49,026 bases of DNA from Streptomyces otsuchiensis (GCF_004305975.1 NZ_BHZI01000005.1:1-49026); one strand, 5' to 3'. Numbered from the stretch's first letter, positions 8,550 to 18,360 are shown. Translations and numbers: made by a program. The notes: generated by a model from the sequence alone, not told the origin.

Positions 8550-10124
8550 ATGACGACTGGCCCTGAGGAAGCGCGTAACCGGGCGGCACGGCTGGTCACC
8601 GACGAGCTGGTGGCGTCGCTGACCCGAGGCGTCACCGGCAGCGGACGCACCGCCTGCCACAGCCCGCTCACCGGCGAACGGCTCGCCGAACTCCCGGCGA
8701 CCACCGTCCCCGAGGTCGAGGACGCCTTCCGCGCGGCCCGTGCCGCACAGCTCCGCTGGGCCGCACGCCCGGTGCGCGAGCGCGCCGCGGTGCTGCTGCG
8801 CTTCCACGACCTGCTGCTGCGCCGGCAGGACGAGGTCCTCGACCTCGTCCAGCTGGAGACCGGCAAGGCCCGGCTGCACGCCCACGAGGAAGTGCTCGCG
8901 GTCGCCATCGCCGCCCGCCACTACGGACGCAAGGGCCCGGCCTATCTCCGCACCCGCGCCCACACCGGTGCCGTTCCGGTCCTCACCCGGGTCCGTGAGC
9001 ACCGCAGGGCGCGCGGGGTCGTCGGCCAGATCGCCCCCTGGAACTACCCGCTCGAACTGAGCGCGGGAGACGCCCTGCCCGCCTTCCTCGCGGGCAACGC
9101 AGTCGTGATGAAGCCCGACACCGAGACCGCCCTGACCGCGCTCTGGGCGCGCCGCCTGCTGGTGGAGGCCGGACTGCCGGAGGAGGTCTGGCAGGTCGTC
9201 ATCGGTGAGGGGCCGCTGGTCGGACCCGCCGTCGTGGCCCACGCCGACTACGTCTCCTTCACCGGCTCCACCCGCACCGGGCGGCTGGTGGCCCAGGGCG
9301 CCGCCGCCCGGCTGGTCGGCGCCAGCCTCGAACTCGGCGGCAAGAACGCCATGCTGGTGCTGGACGACGCGGACCCCGACCGGGCCGCCGCCGGCGCCGT
9401 CCGCGCCTGCTTCTCCGCAGCGGGCCAGCTGTGCATGTCGGTCGAACGGCTCTATGTGCACCGGTCGATCGCCGAGGAGTTCACCGAACGGTTCACGGCG
9501 CGCACCCGCGCGATGCGCCTCGGTGCGCCCCTCGCCTACGGCACCGACATGGGATCGCTGGCCTCCCAGGCCCAACTCGACACCGTCACCCGCCACATCA
9601 AGGACGCCGTGGCCCACGGAGCCCGTGTGCTGGCCGGCGGCGAGCCCCGGCCCGACCTCGGTCCGTACTTCCACGAACCCACCATCCTGGACGGCGTCAC
9701 CGACCGGATGACCCTCTGCGCCGAGGAGACCTTCGGCCCGGTCGTCTCCCTCTACCGCTTCAGCGACGACGACGAGGCGGTCAGCCGCGCCAACGCCACC
9801 CCCTTCGGCCTCAACTCCTCGGTGTGGAGCGGCAACAGCCGGCACGCGCGCCGGGTCGCCGACCGGCTGCGCACCGGAACCGTCAACATCAACGACGGTT
9901 TCGCCGCCGCCTACGGCAGCGCCCGCGCACCGATGGGCGGCATGGGCGACTCCGGGCTCGGCCGTCGGCACGGCGCCGAGGGCATCCACAAGTACACCGA
10001 GTCGCAGACCGTCGCCGAGCAGCGGCTGGTGCCGCTCGCCCCCTTCCTCGGCATGGACGACCGGCAGTACGCGGCGCTGATGTCGCTGTCCCTGAAGGCG
10101 ATGAAGAACCTCCGCCTCCGCTGA
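8550..10124 (+). CDS. gabD2: Succinate-semialdehyde dehydrogenase family protein (NAD(P)+)
   Basis: Aldehyde dehydrogenase superfamily, 524 residues. Conserved catalytic residues are visible: Asn165 in APWNYPLE, the general base Glu261 in LELGGKNAM, and nucleophile Cys295 in AGQLCMS. The GQLCMS motif and overall length fit the GabD2 succinate-semialdehyde dehydrogenase branch rather than the retinal/betaine branches, but other aldehydes remain possible. The start ATG lies 7 nt after TACGCT with no ribosome site, so the mRNA is probably leaderless. The GMC oxidoreductase gene begins 23 bp after the stop with its own ribosome site, so the two are probably one operon oxidising alcohol or aldehyde substrates. 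An operator-like dyad lies just upstream. Confidence 0.88.
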   Translation: MTTGPEEARNRAARLVTDELVASLTRGVTGSGRTACHSPLTGERLAELPATTVPEVEDAFRAARAAQLRWAARPVRERAAVLLRFHDLLLRRQDEVLDLVQLETGKARLHAHEEVLAVAIAARHYGRKGPAYLRTRAHTGAVPVLTRVREHRRARGVVGQIAPWNYPLELSAGDALPAFLAGNAVVMKPDTETALTALWARRLLVEAGLPEEVWQVVIGEGPLVGPAVVAHADYVSFTGSTRTGRLVAQGAAARLVGASLELGGKNAMLVLDDADPDRAAAGAVRACFSAAGQLCMSVERLYVHRSIAEEFTERFTARTRAMRLGAPLAYGTDMGSLASQAQLDTVTRHIKDAVAHGARVLAGGEPRPDLGPYFHEPTILDGVTDRMTLCAEETFGPVVSLYRFSDDDEAVSRANATPFGLNSSVWSGNSRHARRVADRLRTGTVNINDGFAAAYGSARAPMGGMGDSGLGRRHGAEGIHKYTESQTVAEQRLVPLAPFLGMDDRQYAALMSLSLKAMKNLRLR

Positions 10125-10147
10125 GCCGCGACCGCGAGGAGCAGCCC

Positions 10148-12088
10148 ATGACGCCCGCACCGCGCATACCGTCGCACGGCGAAGAAAGCTCCGAACAGGA
10201 GCGGGAGTTCGACTACGACGTGCTGGTCGTCGGCTCCGGGTTCGGCGGCTGCGTCGCCGCGCTGCGCCTCACAGAGAAGGGCTACCGCGTCGGAGTGCTC
10301 GAAGCGGGCCGCCGCTTCTCCCGGTCCCAACTCCCGCGCTCCAGCTGGGACATCCGCAACTACCTCTGGGCGCCGCGACTGCGCCTCTACGGCATCCAGC
10401 GCATACACCTCCTCAAAAAGGTGATGGTGCTGGCGGGCGCCGGAGTCGGCGGGGGCTCGCTCAACTACGCCAACACGCTCTATGTGCCGCCGCCCGCGTT
10501 CTTCCAGGACCGGCAGTGGGGGCACATCACCGACTGGCACGACGAACTCGCCCCCCACTACGAGCAGGCGCGGCGAATGCTCGGGGTGCGCACCAACCCC
10601 ACCACCACGCCCTCCGACCGCCATCTGCGGTATGCGGCGCAGGAGATGGGCGTCGGCGACACCTTCCACGCGGCGCCGGTGGGTGTGTTCTTCGGCGACG
10701 GCCACGACGCCGACGGTGATGACGCGGCCCGCGCCCGGCCCGGACAGGAGGTCCCCGACCCGTACTTCGGCGGCGAGGGCCCCGCCCGCACCGCCTGCAC
10801 CGAGTGCGGCGAGTGCATGACCGGCTGCCGCCACGGCGCCAAGAACACCCTCAACGAGAACTACCTCCATCTCGCGGAACGCGCCGGCGCCGAGGTCCAC
10901 CCGCTCACCACCGTGACCGCCGTCCGGGAACTCGCCCCGGGCGCGGAGAGCGTGGAGGGCGCCGCGGGCCAGGGCGAACGGCCGGGCACCGGCTTCGAGA
11001 TCACCGTCGTCCCCACCGACGCCTCACCGCGTGCCCGCCGCCGCCGTGCCCGCACTCTGCGCGCCCGGCATGTGGTCATCGCCGCCGGGACCTACGGCAC
11101 CCAGACCCTGCTGCACCGGATGCGGGACACCGGGACCCTGCCGCGCCTGTCCGACCGTCTCGGAACCCTGACCCGCACCAACTCCGAAGCCCTGGTCGGC
11201 GCCCAGACCAGCCCCGGGCGTTACCGCCGACGCCACGGGCCCGACGCCGCACCCGACTTCACGCGCGGCGTGGCCATCACCTCCTCCATCCACCCCGACC
11301 CGCACACCCACATCGAGGCGGTCCGCTACGGGCGGGGCTCCAACGCCATGGGGCTGCTCTCCATCCAGCAGTTCCGGCACTCCACCCGGATGCCGCGCGT
11401 CCTCTCCTACGCCCTGACCGCGCTGCGGCACCCGGTGACCTTCTGCCGGTCGATGTCCAACCGCCGCTGGTCGGAGCGGACCATCATCGGGCTGGTCATG
11501 CAGACCCACGACAACTCGCTCACGACCTTCCGGCGCACCCGCGGCCCCGGAAAGGGGCTGCTGACCGCGGAACAGGGCCACGGAACGCCCAACCCCGACC
11601 ACCTTCCCGAGGGCGCCGCGGCAGCCCGGCACCTGGCCGACTCCATCAACGGATTCGCCGGCGCCAACGTGGGCGAACTGCTGGGTACTCCGCTCACCGC
11701 CCACTTCCTCGGTGGCTGCCCGATCGGCGACAGCCCCGCCACCGGCGTCATCGACCCCTGCCACCGGCTCTACGGGCACCCGGGGATCAGCGTGGTGGAC
11801 GGCGCCGCCGTCTCCGCCAACCTCGGCGTCAACCCCTCGCTCACCATCACCGCCCAGGCGGAGCGCGCGATGTCGCTGTGGCCCAACCGCGGTGACCCGG
11901 ATCCCCGTCCGGCGCCCGGGCGTCCCTACCGGCGGACCGAGGCGGTGGCCCCACGACATCCGGTGGTGCCGGCCGGTGCGTTCGGCGCGCTGCGGCAGCC
12001 GCTGCTCCCGGTACCGGTGGTGCCCCCGCGCGGCGACGGCGCCAGCGCTGGTGGCCACGGCGGCGACGGCGCCAGCGGCCACGGCTGA
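10148..12088 (+). CDS. GMC-family FAD oxidoreductase (cholesterol-oxidase-like)
   Basis: FAD-dependent GMC oxidoreductase of 646 residues. The FAD motif GSGFGG lies at residues 29-34, and the family stretches GGGSLNYANTLY and HFLGGCPIGDSPATGV are present. It ends with the conserved VVDGAAVSANLGVNPS region, where the usual C-terminal histidine/asparagine active-site pair falls. A cysteine cluster, CTECGECMTGCRHGAKNT, resembles the mycobacterial ChoD-like branch, whose members are called cholesterol oxidases although that activity is disputed. No export signal is seen. The start ATG follows a gagga ribosome site and is 23 bp from the dehydrogenase gene, so the two are probably cotranscribed. 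The last 60 residues are Pro/Gly-rich and likely disordered. The true substrate cannot be told from sequence. Confidence 0.87.
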   Translation: MTPAPRIPSHGEESSEQEREFDYDVLVVGSGFGGCVAALRLTEKGYRVGVLEAGRRFSRSQLPRSSWDIRNYLWAPRLRLYGIQRIHLLKKVMVLAGAGVGGGSLNYANTLYVPPPAFFQDRQWGHITDWHDELAPHYEQARRMLGVRTNPTTTPSDRHLRYAAQEMGVGDTFHAAPVGVFFGDGHDADGDDAARARPGQEVPDPYFGGEGPARTACTECGECMTGCRHGAKNTLNENYLHLAERAGAEVHPLTTVTAVRELAPGAESVEGAAGQGERPGTGFEITVVPTDASPRARRRRARTLRARHVVIAAGTYGTQTLLHRMRDTGTLPRLSDRLGTLTRTNSEALVGAQTSPGRYRRRHGPDAAPDFTRGVAITSSIHPDPHTHIEAVRYGRGSNAMGLLSIQQFRHSTRMPRVLSYALTALRHPVTFCRSMSNRRWSERTIIGLVMQTHDNSLTTFRRTRGPGKGLLTAEQGHGTPNPDHLPEGAAAARHLADSINGFAGANVGELLGTPLTAHFLGGCPIGDSPATGVIDPCHRLYGHPGISVVDGAAVSANLGVNPSLTITAQAERAMSLWPNRGDPDPRPAPGRPYRRTEAVAPRHPVVPAGAFGALRQPLLPVPVVPPRGDGASAGGHGGDGASGHG

Positions 12089-12090
12089 CC

Positions 12091-12120
12091 GCCGGGGCCG
12101 GAACGCAGAAGGGCCCCGGC
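12091..12120 (+). terminator. Hairpin terminator after the GMC gene
   Basis: Perfect 9-bp stem (gccggggcc / ggccccggc) with a 12-nt loop, immediately after the stop codon. Confidence 0.7.
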
Positions 12121-12672
12121 CCGGCGTCCGGGGGAGAACGCGGGCCAGGGGCCACTTCGCCGGCACCGGCGACAGGGCGGCGCCAGTGCCGTGCGGTAAC
12201 CAACCCGGGGGAGGTGGCTACCGCCGTTGGTTGAGCCAATGTCGGCTCACTGCATGGTCGTGGAAGCTGCTGACCCTCGCAAGAGGCCGTGGCCAGCGAT
12301 CACCCGTCCTACGAAACCTTTACCCAGAACGTCGCGGCGAATGTGCCCCAGCACCCCAACGCCTCGATGACGCGGTCGGTTCCCGGCGTCCCGGAAACCG
12401 ACCGCGTAGTCGTGACCGGCCTGCTGTCCCCTGCTGCCCGGTCACCACACCGGAAGCGAGGTCCCACGGCCAACGCCCTTGCCATGCCGGGGCGGTGTGC
12501 CTCTTCGCTCCTGGAGCAACCCGTTCAACGACCCGCCGGTGCGCGGGGTCACGTGCCGTACGGGTGACGCCGGTCCACTCCACGCACCGCCGGTCACCTC
12601 CGCAGACCCGTGCCCATCGGCCCACCCGTGTCCTCGGACGCGGCACCCGCCCGCGGTTCCTCGCGACGGGGC
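12121..12672. other. Structured non-coding stretch between the GMC and chorismate mutase genes
   Basis: About 550 bp without a convincing gene on either strand. It holds several inverted repeats: AACCAAC...GTTGGTT (12198-12232), GAGCC...GGCTC (12233-12248) and a strong hairpin at 12370-12407. The region is less GC-rich than its neighbours around 12230-12360. The only open frames lack codon bias and recognisable protein content. It could contain a small RNA ending at the 12370 hairpin, or be the long 3' region of the chorismate mutase transcript. Confidence 0.45.
12370..12407. terminator. Strong intergenic hairpin (terminator-like)
   Basis: A 14-base arm starting acgcggtcgg pairs with a 15-base arm ending accgcgt, with a single bulged base and a 9-nt loop. 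It lies 266 bp beyond the chorismate mutase stop and 280 bp beyond the GMC stop, so it may end a small transcript in between or the long minus-strand message. Confidence 0.6.
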
Positions 12673-13065
12673 TCAGACCCGTCCCCGGCACAGCTCCAGC
12701 AGCAGCATCGCCAGCCGGGTGCCCGGAGCGCCCAGCTCCTCGCGGTAGCGCTCCAGGATCTCCATCTCGCGTGCCAGGTTGACCCGGCGGCCGCCCGAAC
12801 CGAGCCGGGCGCGCTGGATCTGTTCCGAGACGGCCGTCCGCTCGCCGATCAGCGCCATGATCCGCGCGTCCAGGACATCGATGTGCTCGCGGGCGCCGGA
12901 GACCAGTTCGGCCGCCTCCGGCGTGCGCGCTCCGGTCCGCTCCGCCTCCTCGCGCTCGGTCGATGCGGGTGCGGGTGCGGGTGCGAGCGCGGGTTCGGTC
13001 GTGGGTCCGGCTGCCGGCGTGGGTGTCACGGCCGCGGTGGTGCCGGCCGGGGTGACGGGGGTCAT
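12673..13065 (-). CDS. Chorismate mutase, AroQ-delta type
   Basis: Converts chorismate to prephenate on the way to Phe and Tyr. The 130-residue product has a disordered Ala/Pro/Thr-rich N-terminus of about 55 residues, then an all-helical AroQ domain: [20 protein letters not shown], then QRAR, then [16 protein letters not shown]. It closely resembles the small actinobacterial (delta) chorismate mutases. The mycobacterial protein, as I recall it, ends GRGRLGH; this one ends CRGRV, so the last residues, which help docking to DAHP synthase, differ. The start ATG at 13065 is supported by gaggag six bases upstream. A 25-codon ORF and a perfect 13-bp hairpin lie in its 5' region on the same strand, suggesting attenuation. 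Confidence 0.85.
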   Translation of the reverse strand: MTPVTPAGTTAAVTPTPAAGPTTEPALAPAPAPASTEREEAERTGARTPEAAELVSGAREHIDVLDARIMALIGERTAVSEQIQRARLGSGGRRVNLAREMEILERYREELGAPGTRLAMLLLELCRGRV

Positions 13066-13121
13066 CGAGAACTCCTCGGGGAGGTGCGCGCCCACGAGGC
13101 CCGAGCGGCCCACAACGCACG

Positions 13122-13150
13122 GCGTCCCGGGCCCACGGGGCCCGGGACGC
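13122..13150 (-). terminator. Perfect 13-bp hairpin between the small ORF and chorismate mutase (possible attenuator)
   Basis: gcgtcccgggccc pairs perfectly with gggcccgggacgc around a 3-nt loop. On the minus strand it begins 17 nt after the small-ORF stop and ends 57 nt before the chorismate mutase start. No U-tract follows, but GC-rich hairpins of this kind act as terminators in Streptomyces. Confidence 0.65.
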
Positions 13151-13166
13151 TGCGGAAAGTCGCTGG

Positions 13167-13244
13167 TCAGTACAGTACGCAGCGCTTCTCATGGCAGCCG
13201 GCCGGGCCGGTGCCATAGGTAAAGAAGCGTGCGGTCTGCGTCAT
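13167..13244 (-). CDS. Possible 25-residue leader peptide upstream of chorismate mutase
   Basis: A 26-codon frame whose product begins [16 protein letters not shown] and ends CHEKRCVLY. Four of 25 residues are aromatic, including a Phe-Phe-Thr-Tyr cluster, which is notable upstream of a gene for Phe/Tyr synthesis. The ATG lies 7 nt after a CATACT hexamer, so the message is likely leaderless, as for other short regulatory ORFs of actinobacteria. A strong hairpin follows the stop. I do not recognise the peptide from any family. It could be a leader peptide for attenuation or a small functional protein with two cysteines. Confidence 0.45.
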   Translation of the reverse strand: MTQTARFFTYGTGPAGCHEKRCVLY

Positions 13245-13251
13245 GCCGGCC

Positions 13252-13257
13252 AGTATG
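13252..13257 (-). promoter_or_regulatory. -10 element of the small leaderless ORF
   Basis: CATACT on the minus strand, with 7 nt between it and the ATG, the spacing expected when transcription starts at the A of the start codon. No clear -35. Confidence 0.4.
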
Positions 13258-13312
13258 CCACCGCGCCGGTGGCCCCGGAGGCCGGACCGGATAGTGAGAC
13301 ATCGGCGGCCGG

Positions 13313-13318
13313 TAGACT
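13313..13318 (+). promoter_or_regulatory. -10 element of guaA
   Basis: TAGACT, a typical principal-sigma -10 in Streptomyces, 40 bp upstream of the guaA GTG. The -35 region is weak. Confidence 0.4.
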
Positions 13319-13358
13319 CGGCCGCACACCCCGCTCCACCGCTGGAAGGCAGCTCCAC

Positions 13359-14941
<1,583 letters not shown>

Positions 14942-14957
14942 GCGGCGTGAGCCGTGG

Positions 14958-14992
14958 GCGGGTCCGGAGGATCGTTGATCCTCCGGACCCGC
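14958..14992 (+). terminator. Terminator of guaA
   Basis: Perfect 16-bp stem (gcgggtccggaggatc / gatcctccggacccgc) with a 3-nt loop, 25 nt after the guaA stop. Confidence 0.85.
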
Positions 14993-15034
14993 GGTCGTTC
15001 GGGGGGAGCGGTGTTGCCGGGGCACGCGGCGCGG

Positions 15035-15071
15035 TGGTGGCGTGGCGGTGTGGTGGCGTGGCGGTGTGGTG
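15035..15071. repeat. 16-bp tandem repeat
   Basis: tggtggcgtggcggtg occurs twice perfectly and begins a third time. It lies between the guaA terminator and the 3' end of the acetyltransferase gene; no function evident. Confidence 0.7.
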
Positions 15072-15088
15072 ACGTTGGGCGGCGGGGC

Positions 15089-15691
15089 TCACCCCGTGGG
15101 CCGGTCCGGTTCGTCGGTCGGGTCGGTCCTGCCGGTCGGGTCGGTCCAGTCGGCGCGGTCCAGGACGTACTCCACGTCGCCGTGTTCCGAGCCCTCGATG
15201 TCCTGGGGCCACTTGTCGAAGTAGGTGCGCAGCAGGCGCAGTCCGCACTTCTCCATCACCCGCCGCGAACCCGCGTTGACCGTCATGGTGTTGGCGGTGA
15301 CCCGCTCCGCGCCGAGCTCGGTGAACGCGTACCGGATCAGTGCCCGGGAACCCTCCGTCGCCAGGCCCCTGCCCCAGGCGTCCCGGCCCAGCCGGTAGCC
15401 CAGTTCGAGCAGCGAGCCGTCCCCCTCGCGCACCGGGCGCAGCAGCAACCACCCCAGCAGCCGCCCCGTGGCCCTCTCCTCCGCCGCCCAGTACGCGGGT
15501 CCGCCGATCGCCGGATGGTGACGCGTCATGCGCGGCAGATCCTTGTCCCGGACCCGCTCCAACGGCACCGGCCTGCCGCCGTTGAGGTAGCGCATGACCT
15601 CCGGATCGTTGTTGATCGCGTACGCCGTCTCCAGATCCGAATCCCGGACGGGGCGCAGCAGGAGCCGGTCGGTGGTGAGGGTGGTCGCCAT
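15089..15691 (-). CDS. GNAT-family N-acetyltransferase (RimJ/RimL type)
   Basis: Transfers an acetyl group from acetyl-CoA to an amine; RimJ/RimL relatives acetylate ribosomal protein N-termini, others modify small molecules. The 200-residue product opens LTTDRLLLRPVRDSDLE, the standard start of this subgroup, has an acetyl-CoA loop region at YRLGRDAWGRGLATEG, and then the VNAGSRRVMEKCG stretch typical of motif B. The last 20 residues are a low-complexity Asp/Thr/Pro tail from short repeats and probably lie outside the fold. It is divergent from the DinB-like gene, 104 bp away. No substrate can be assigned. Confidence 0.85.
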   Translation of the reverse strand: MATTLTTDRLLLRPVRDSDLETAYAINNDPEVMRYLNGGRPVPLERVRDKDLPRMTRHHPAIGGPAYWAAEERATGRLLGWLLLRPVREGDGSLLELGYRLGRDAWGRGLATEGSRALIRYAFTELGAERVTANTMTVNAGSRRVMEKCGLRLLRTYFDKWPQDIEGSEHGDVEYVLDRADWTDPTGRTDPTDEPDRPTG

Positions 15692-15795
15692 CCCGCCATG
15701 CTCGCCACGGCCGGCCCGCCCGGCAACCGGATTACCGGCGCCCGGCCGGGTGGCGGCGGGCGGCGGGTGTCAGAGGTCGCTGCGACACTGCGGGG

Positions 15796-16383
15796 ATGGA
15801 CGACACCCAACCCAAGGCAGATCTGCTGCGCTATCTGCAGTCCGGCCGCGACGCGCTGCTGTGGAAGCTCGACGGCCTGTCCGAGTACGACATCAGACGT
15901 CCGCTGACACCGACCGGCACCAACCTCCTCGGCCTGGTCAAGCACTCCGCAGGCGTCGAGATGGGCTACTTCGGCGACACCTTCGCCCGGCCCGTGCCGG
16001 ACGCCCCGGCCTGGCTGGAAGACCTGGACACCCCCAACGTCGACATGTGGGCGACGGCGGAGGAGACCCGCGCGGATATCGTCGGCCTCTACCACCGCGC
16101 GTGGGCGCACACCGACGCCACCGTCGCCGCACTCGCGCTGGACGCCCCGGGCCGGGTCGCGTGGTGGGGCGAGAGGGGCGCCGTCACCCTGCACCGCATC
16201 CTGATCCACGTCACCGCCGAGACCCACCGCCACGCCGGGCACGCCGACATCGTCCGCGAACAGATCGACGGCGCGGCGGGCCTGGCCCACGGCAACGACA
16301 ACCTGCCGGGACAGGACGCGGACTGGTGGGCCGAGTACCGCGAACGCCTGGAACGCACCGCACGCGAGGCTGACGGGGGCTGA
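15796..16383 (+). CDS. DinB-like (DUF664) four-helix metalloprotein
   Basis: DinB/YfiT-type protein of 195 residues. The family's metal-binding histidines are suggested by KHSAGVEMGYF near residue 50 and HVTAETHRHAGHADI near 138-152. Actinobacterial relatives are often mycothiol-dependent transferases or unknown enzymes. The start ATG has no clear ribosome site; a GACACT hexamer lies 6 nt before it, so it may be leaderless. It stands alone, with a convergent hairpin after it. Confidence 0.82.
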   Translation: MDDTQPKADLLRYLQSGRDALLWKLDGLSEYDIRRPLTPTGTNLLGLVKHSAGVEMGYFGDTFARPVPDAPAWLEDLDTPNVDMWATAEETRADIVGLYHRAWAHTDATVAALALDAPGRVAWWGERGAVTLHRILIHVTAETHRHAGHADIVREQIDGAAGLAHGNDNLPGQDADWWAEYRERLERTAREADGG

Positions 16384-16444
16384 CCGGGACTGACGGACCG
16401 GTCTGGACCAGCCGTTCCCCGAGACGGAGGCTCAGGCCGGTGAT

Positions 16445-16481
16445 GGGCGGGCGCGCCGAGGTGTACCGGCCGCGCCCGCCC
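16445..16481. terminator. Convergent hairpin between the DinB-like and secreted-protein genes
   Basis: gggcgggcgcg pairs perfectly with cgcgcccgccc across a 15-nt loop; 61 bp past one stop and 13 bp past the other, so it can serve both strands. Confidence 0.65.
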
Positions 16482-16493
16482 GCGCGCTCGTCG

Positions 16494-17531
16494 TCAGCGG
16501 ACGATCGTCTGGACCTCACGGACCTGTAGATCGTGGGTGGTCTCGAAGACCGCGTTGGGCAGGGTGCCGCCGCTGCCGCCGGAACCCTCCCAGCTGATCT
16601 CCCACGTGACGCTGGCCGACATCGGGTACGAGCCCGCCTGGTGGGTCGCGCGGTGGTAGGTCACACCGCACGGCGGGGTCTCCCCCGACCGGCCGTCCGC
16701 GTAGGGCTCGCCGACGGAGCCGTCCGCGTTGACGGCGCACTCACCCGACCCGGGGTGCAGGTCGGCGTCACCCGTACCGGCCTCGATCCGCAGCGAGGTG
16801 GGCCGGGCGGTGGTCGTGGCGGAGATCCCCAGGATGTCGAGGCTCGCTGTGACGGCGACCTCGGAGAAGTCGCCGTTCTCCGCCCAGATCCAGGTCGGGA
16901 GATTGACGACCTGCTCGCTGTGGTCGGCGGGGGAGAGAGTCACCTCGGTGGCAGGGACCCGGATGCGCTCGTAGGCCAGTTCGGCGAGGATCTCCGGCGA
17001 AATCGCGTTCTCGACTTCCGGTGTCTCACCGTCCTCGACCCAGAACGGAATCGCGGAGCAGGCTCCCCGTTCGAGGATGTCCTGCTCATTGGGGTTCTGC
17101 ACCGCCGCCCACCACATGCCGTTGCCCTCTTCCTCGGCATTGAAGTCCTCGTACGGTTCGCCTCGTTCGTAGTGGTTCCACATCGACACGGCGGCGGACC
17201 CCGAGTGGCCCGCCGAGAAGTTGTCGAGGTCCCAGGCGACTTCGAACCATTCTCCGAACTCGCTCGGCGTCCACCTGGGCGCGTACCAGCACGGAGGTGG
17301 CGACCAGTTCCTGGCTGTCGTGGCCACCGGGCCACTGCCTGAGCCGGAACCGTTCCGGCTCTCGTCCCAGGTGATCAGGGTCGCACCGGCACCGGCCGCG
17401 ATGTCCTGGCCGTCGCTCTCGCCGTACGCGTCCATGTCGGTGGGTTCGGCCCGCGCCACGGGCGTGAGTATCAGCAGAGTGCCGAGAGCGCCGCCCGCCG
17501 CCAGGACGCCCCGCCTCACTCTCCGGCGCAC
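16494..17531 (-). CDS. Secreted protein of unknown function
   Basis: A 345-residue product with a Sec-type signal peptide: Arg-rich start, hydrophobic GVLAAGGALGTLLILT, likely cleavage after VARA. The mature part is rich in Trp, Asp, Glu and Gly, has several cysteines (for example PPPCWYAP, GACSAIP, GECAVNAD, PPCGVTYH) that could form disulfides, and ends in a beta-rich region. I do not recognise the family. The start GTG overlaps the end of the upstream lipoprotein gene by 16 bp, with gagg at proper spacing; a second GTG at 17519 makes a 4-bp overlap and is also possible. Translational coupling suggests the lipoprotein and this protein act together at the cell surface. Confidence 0.75.
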   Translation of the reverse strand: MRRRVRRGVLAAGGALGTLLILTPVARAEPTDMDAYGESDGQDIAAGAGATLITWDESRNGSGSGSGPVATTARNWSPPPCWYAPRWTPSEFGEWFEVAWDLDNFSAGHSGSAAVSMWNHYERGEPYEDFNAEEEGNGMWWAAVQNPNEQDILERGACSAIPFWVEDGETPEVENAISPEILAELAYERIRVPATEVTLSPADHSEQVVNLPTWIWAENGDFSEVAVTASLDILGISATTTARPTSLRIEAGTGDADLHPGSGECAVNADGSVGEPYADGRSGETPPCGVTYHRATHQAGSYPMSASVTWEISWEGSGGSGGTLPNAVFETTHDLQVREVQTIVR

Positions 17532-18208
17532 TGCTGGGCCTCGGTCTGGATGTCGATGTCGGTCGCCAGCCAGGCGTTCTCGTCACCCATGGCGGGTGAC
17601 ATCACGAGGGAGTAGCGGCCGAAGTTGCCGTAGGGGCCGCTGTCCTCCGATGGGACGACCTCGCCCGACGCCGCGTCCTTGCCGACCATCTCGCTGTTGT
17701 CCCGGCAGAACGCCACTCCGATCACGTCGCCGTTTCGGCGCACGTCGAGGTCGTAGTACCGATCCGTACCGGACTTGATCCAGCCTCCATCGACCCACGC
17801 TTTGATGTGGCCCTCGCCGAAGCGACGCGCTTCTTCGAGGGAGAAGCCCTGGTAGAGGGCGTGCTCGGGGTCCTGCTCGTTGACACCGACGGTGATGGCG
17901 CGGATGTAGTCCGCCGCGTCCGCGACCGCGGCCGCTTCCTCGGGGTCCTCTGGTTCGTCCCAGTCGAAATCCATCTCCACGCCGTCCGGGAGTTCGATCT
18001 GCGGGCGGCCGTCGTCCGGTTCGTCCGCGTCGTCGTCACCGGTGTCGGCGTCGTCCGCGTCGTCGGTGTCCTCGTCGGTCTGATCGCTGCCCTCGCCGAC
18101 GCCTGGCAGTGCGTCGTCGGACGAGTCGTCCGAACCGCCGCAGGCGGTGAGCAGGAGTGCGGTGCTGGTCGCGATGGCGACGGCGATGGCTCGGGTACGC
18201 GCGGTCAC
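17516..18208 (-). CDS. Lipoprotein of unknown function
   Basis: A 230-residue lipoprotein: n-region MTARTRAIAV, hydrophobic core, and lipobox LLTAC with Cys23 as the lipidated residue. Residues 26-75 are an Asp/Glu/Ser-rich linker (DDADDADTGDDDADEPDD) that would reach out from the membrane, followed by a folded domain of about 150 residues beginning DPEEAAAVADAADYIRA. I do not recognise this domain. The start is GTG after a G-rich site. It is the first gene of a two-gene unit with the secreted protein downstream, which overlaps its stop. Confidence 0.78.
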   Translation of the reverse strand: MTARTRAIAVAIATSTALLLTACGGSDDSSDDALPGVGEGSDQTDEDTDDADDADTGDDDADEPDDGRPQIELPDGVEMDFDWDEPEDPEEAAAVADAADYIRAITVGVNEQDPEHALYQGFSLEEARRFGEGHIKAWVDGGWIKSGTDRYYDLDVRRNGDVIGVAFCRDNSEMVGKDAASGEVVPSEDSGPYGNFGRYSLVMSPAMGDENAWLATDIDIQTEAQQCAGE

Positions 18209-18280
18209 GCCGTGTCCCCCCGGAAACGTTGGTGCGGATGTGGCCGTTTCGGACGCTACGTCAAGGAGTTTGGGCTCGCC

Positions 18281-18310
18281 AGAGGCCGGCGACGATTGTC
18301 ACCGGCCTCT
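18281..18310 (-). terminator. Terminator of the histidine kinase/regulator operon
   Basis: agaggccgg pairs with ccggcctct (9 bp), a C-A mismatch and 3 more pairs, closing a 4-nt loop; 50 bp past the regulator stop. Confidence 0.65.
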
Positions 18311-18360
18311 CACAGTGACGTCCGCGGCGGCAGTTGGTGTCGCGTTCCGCGCGCCGTTCG

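Noticed and set aside
8376-10160. Minus-strand open frame of 594 codons opposite the aldehyde dehydrogenase
   Set aside because: Shadow frame; the plus strand has all catalytic residues.
12289-12567. 92-codon plus-strand frame in the region after the GMC gene
   Set aside because: No codon bias or family; interrupted by the strong 12370 hairpin.
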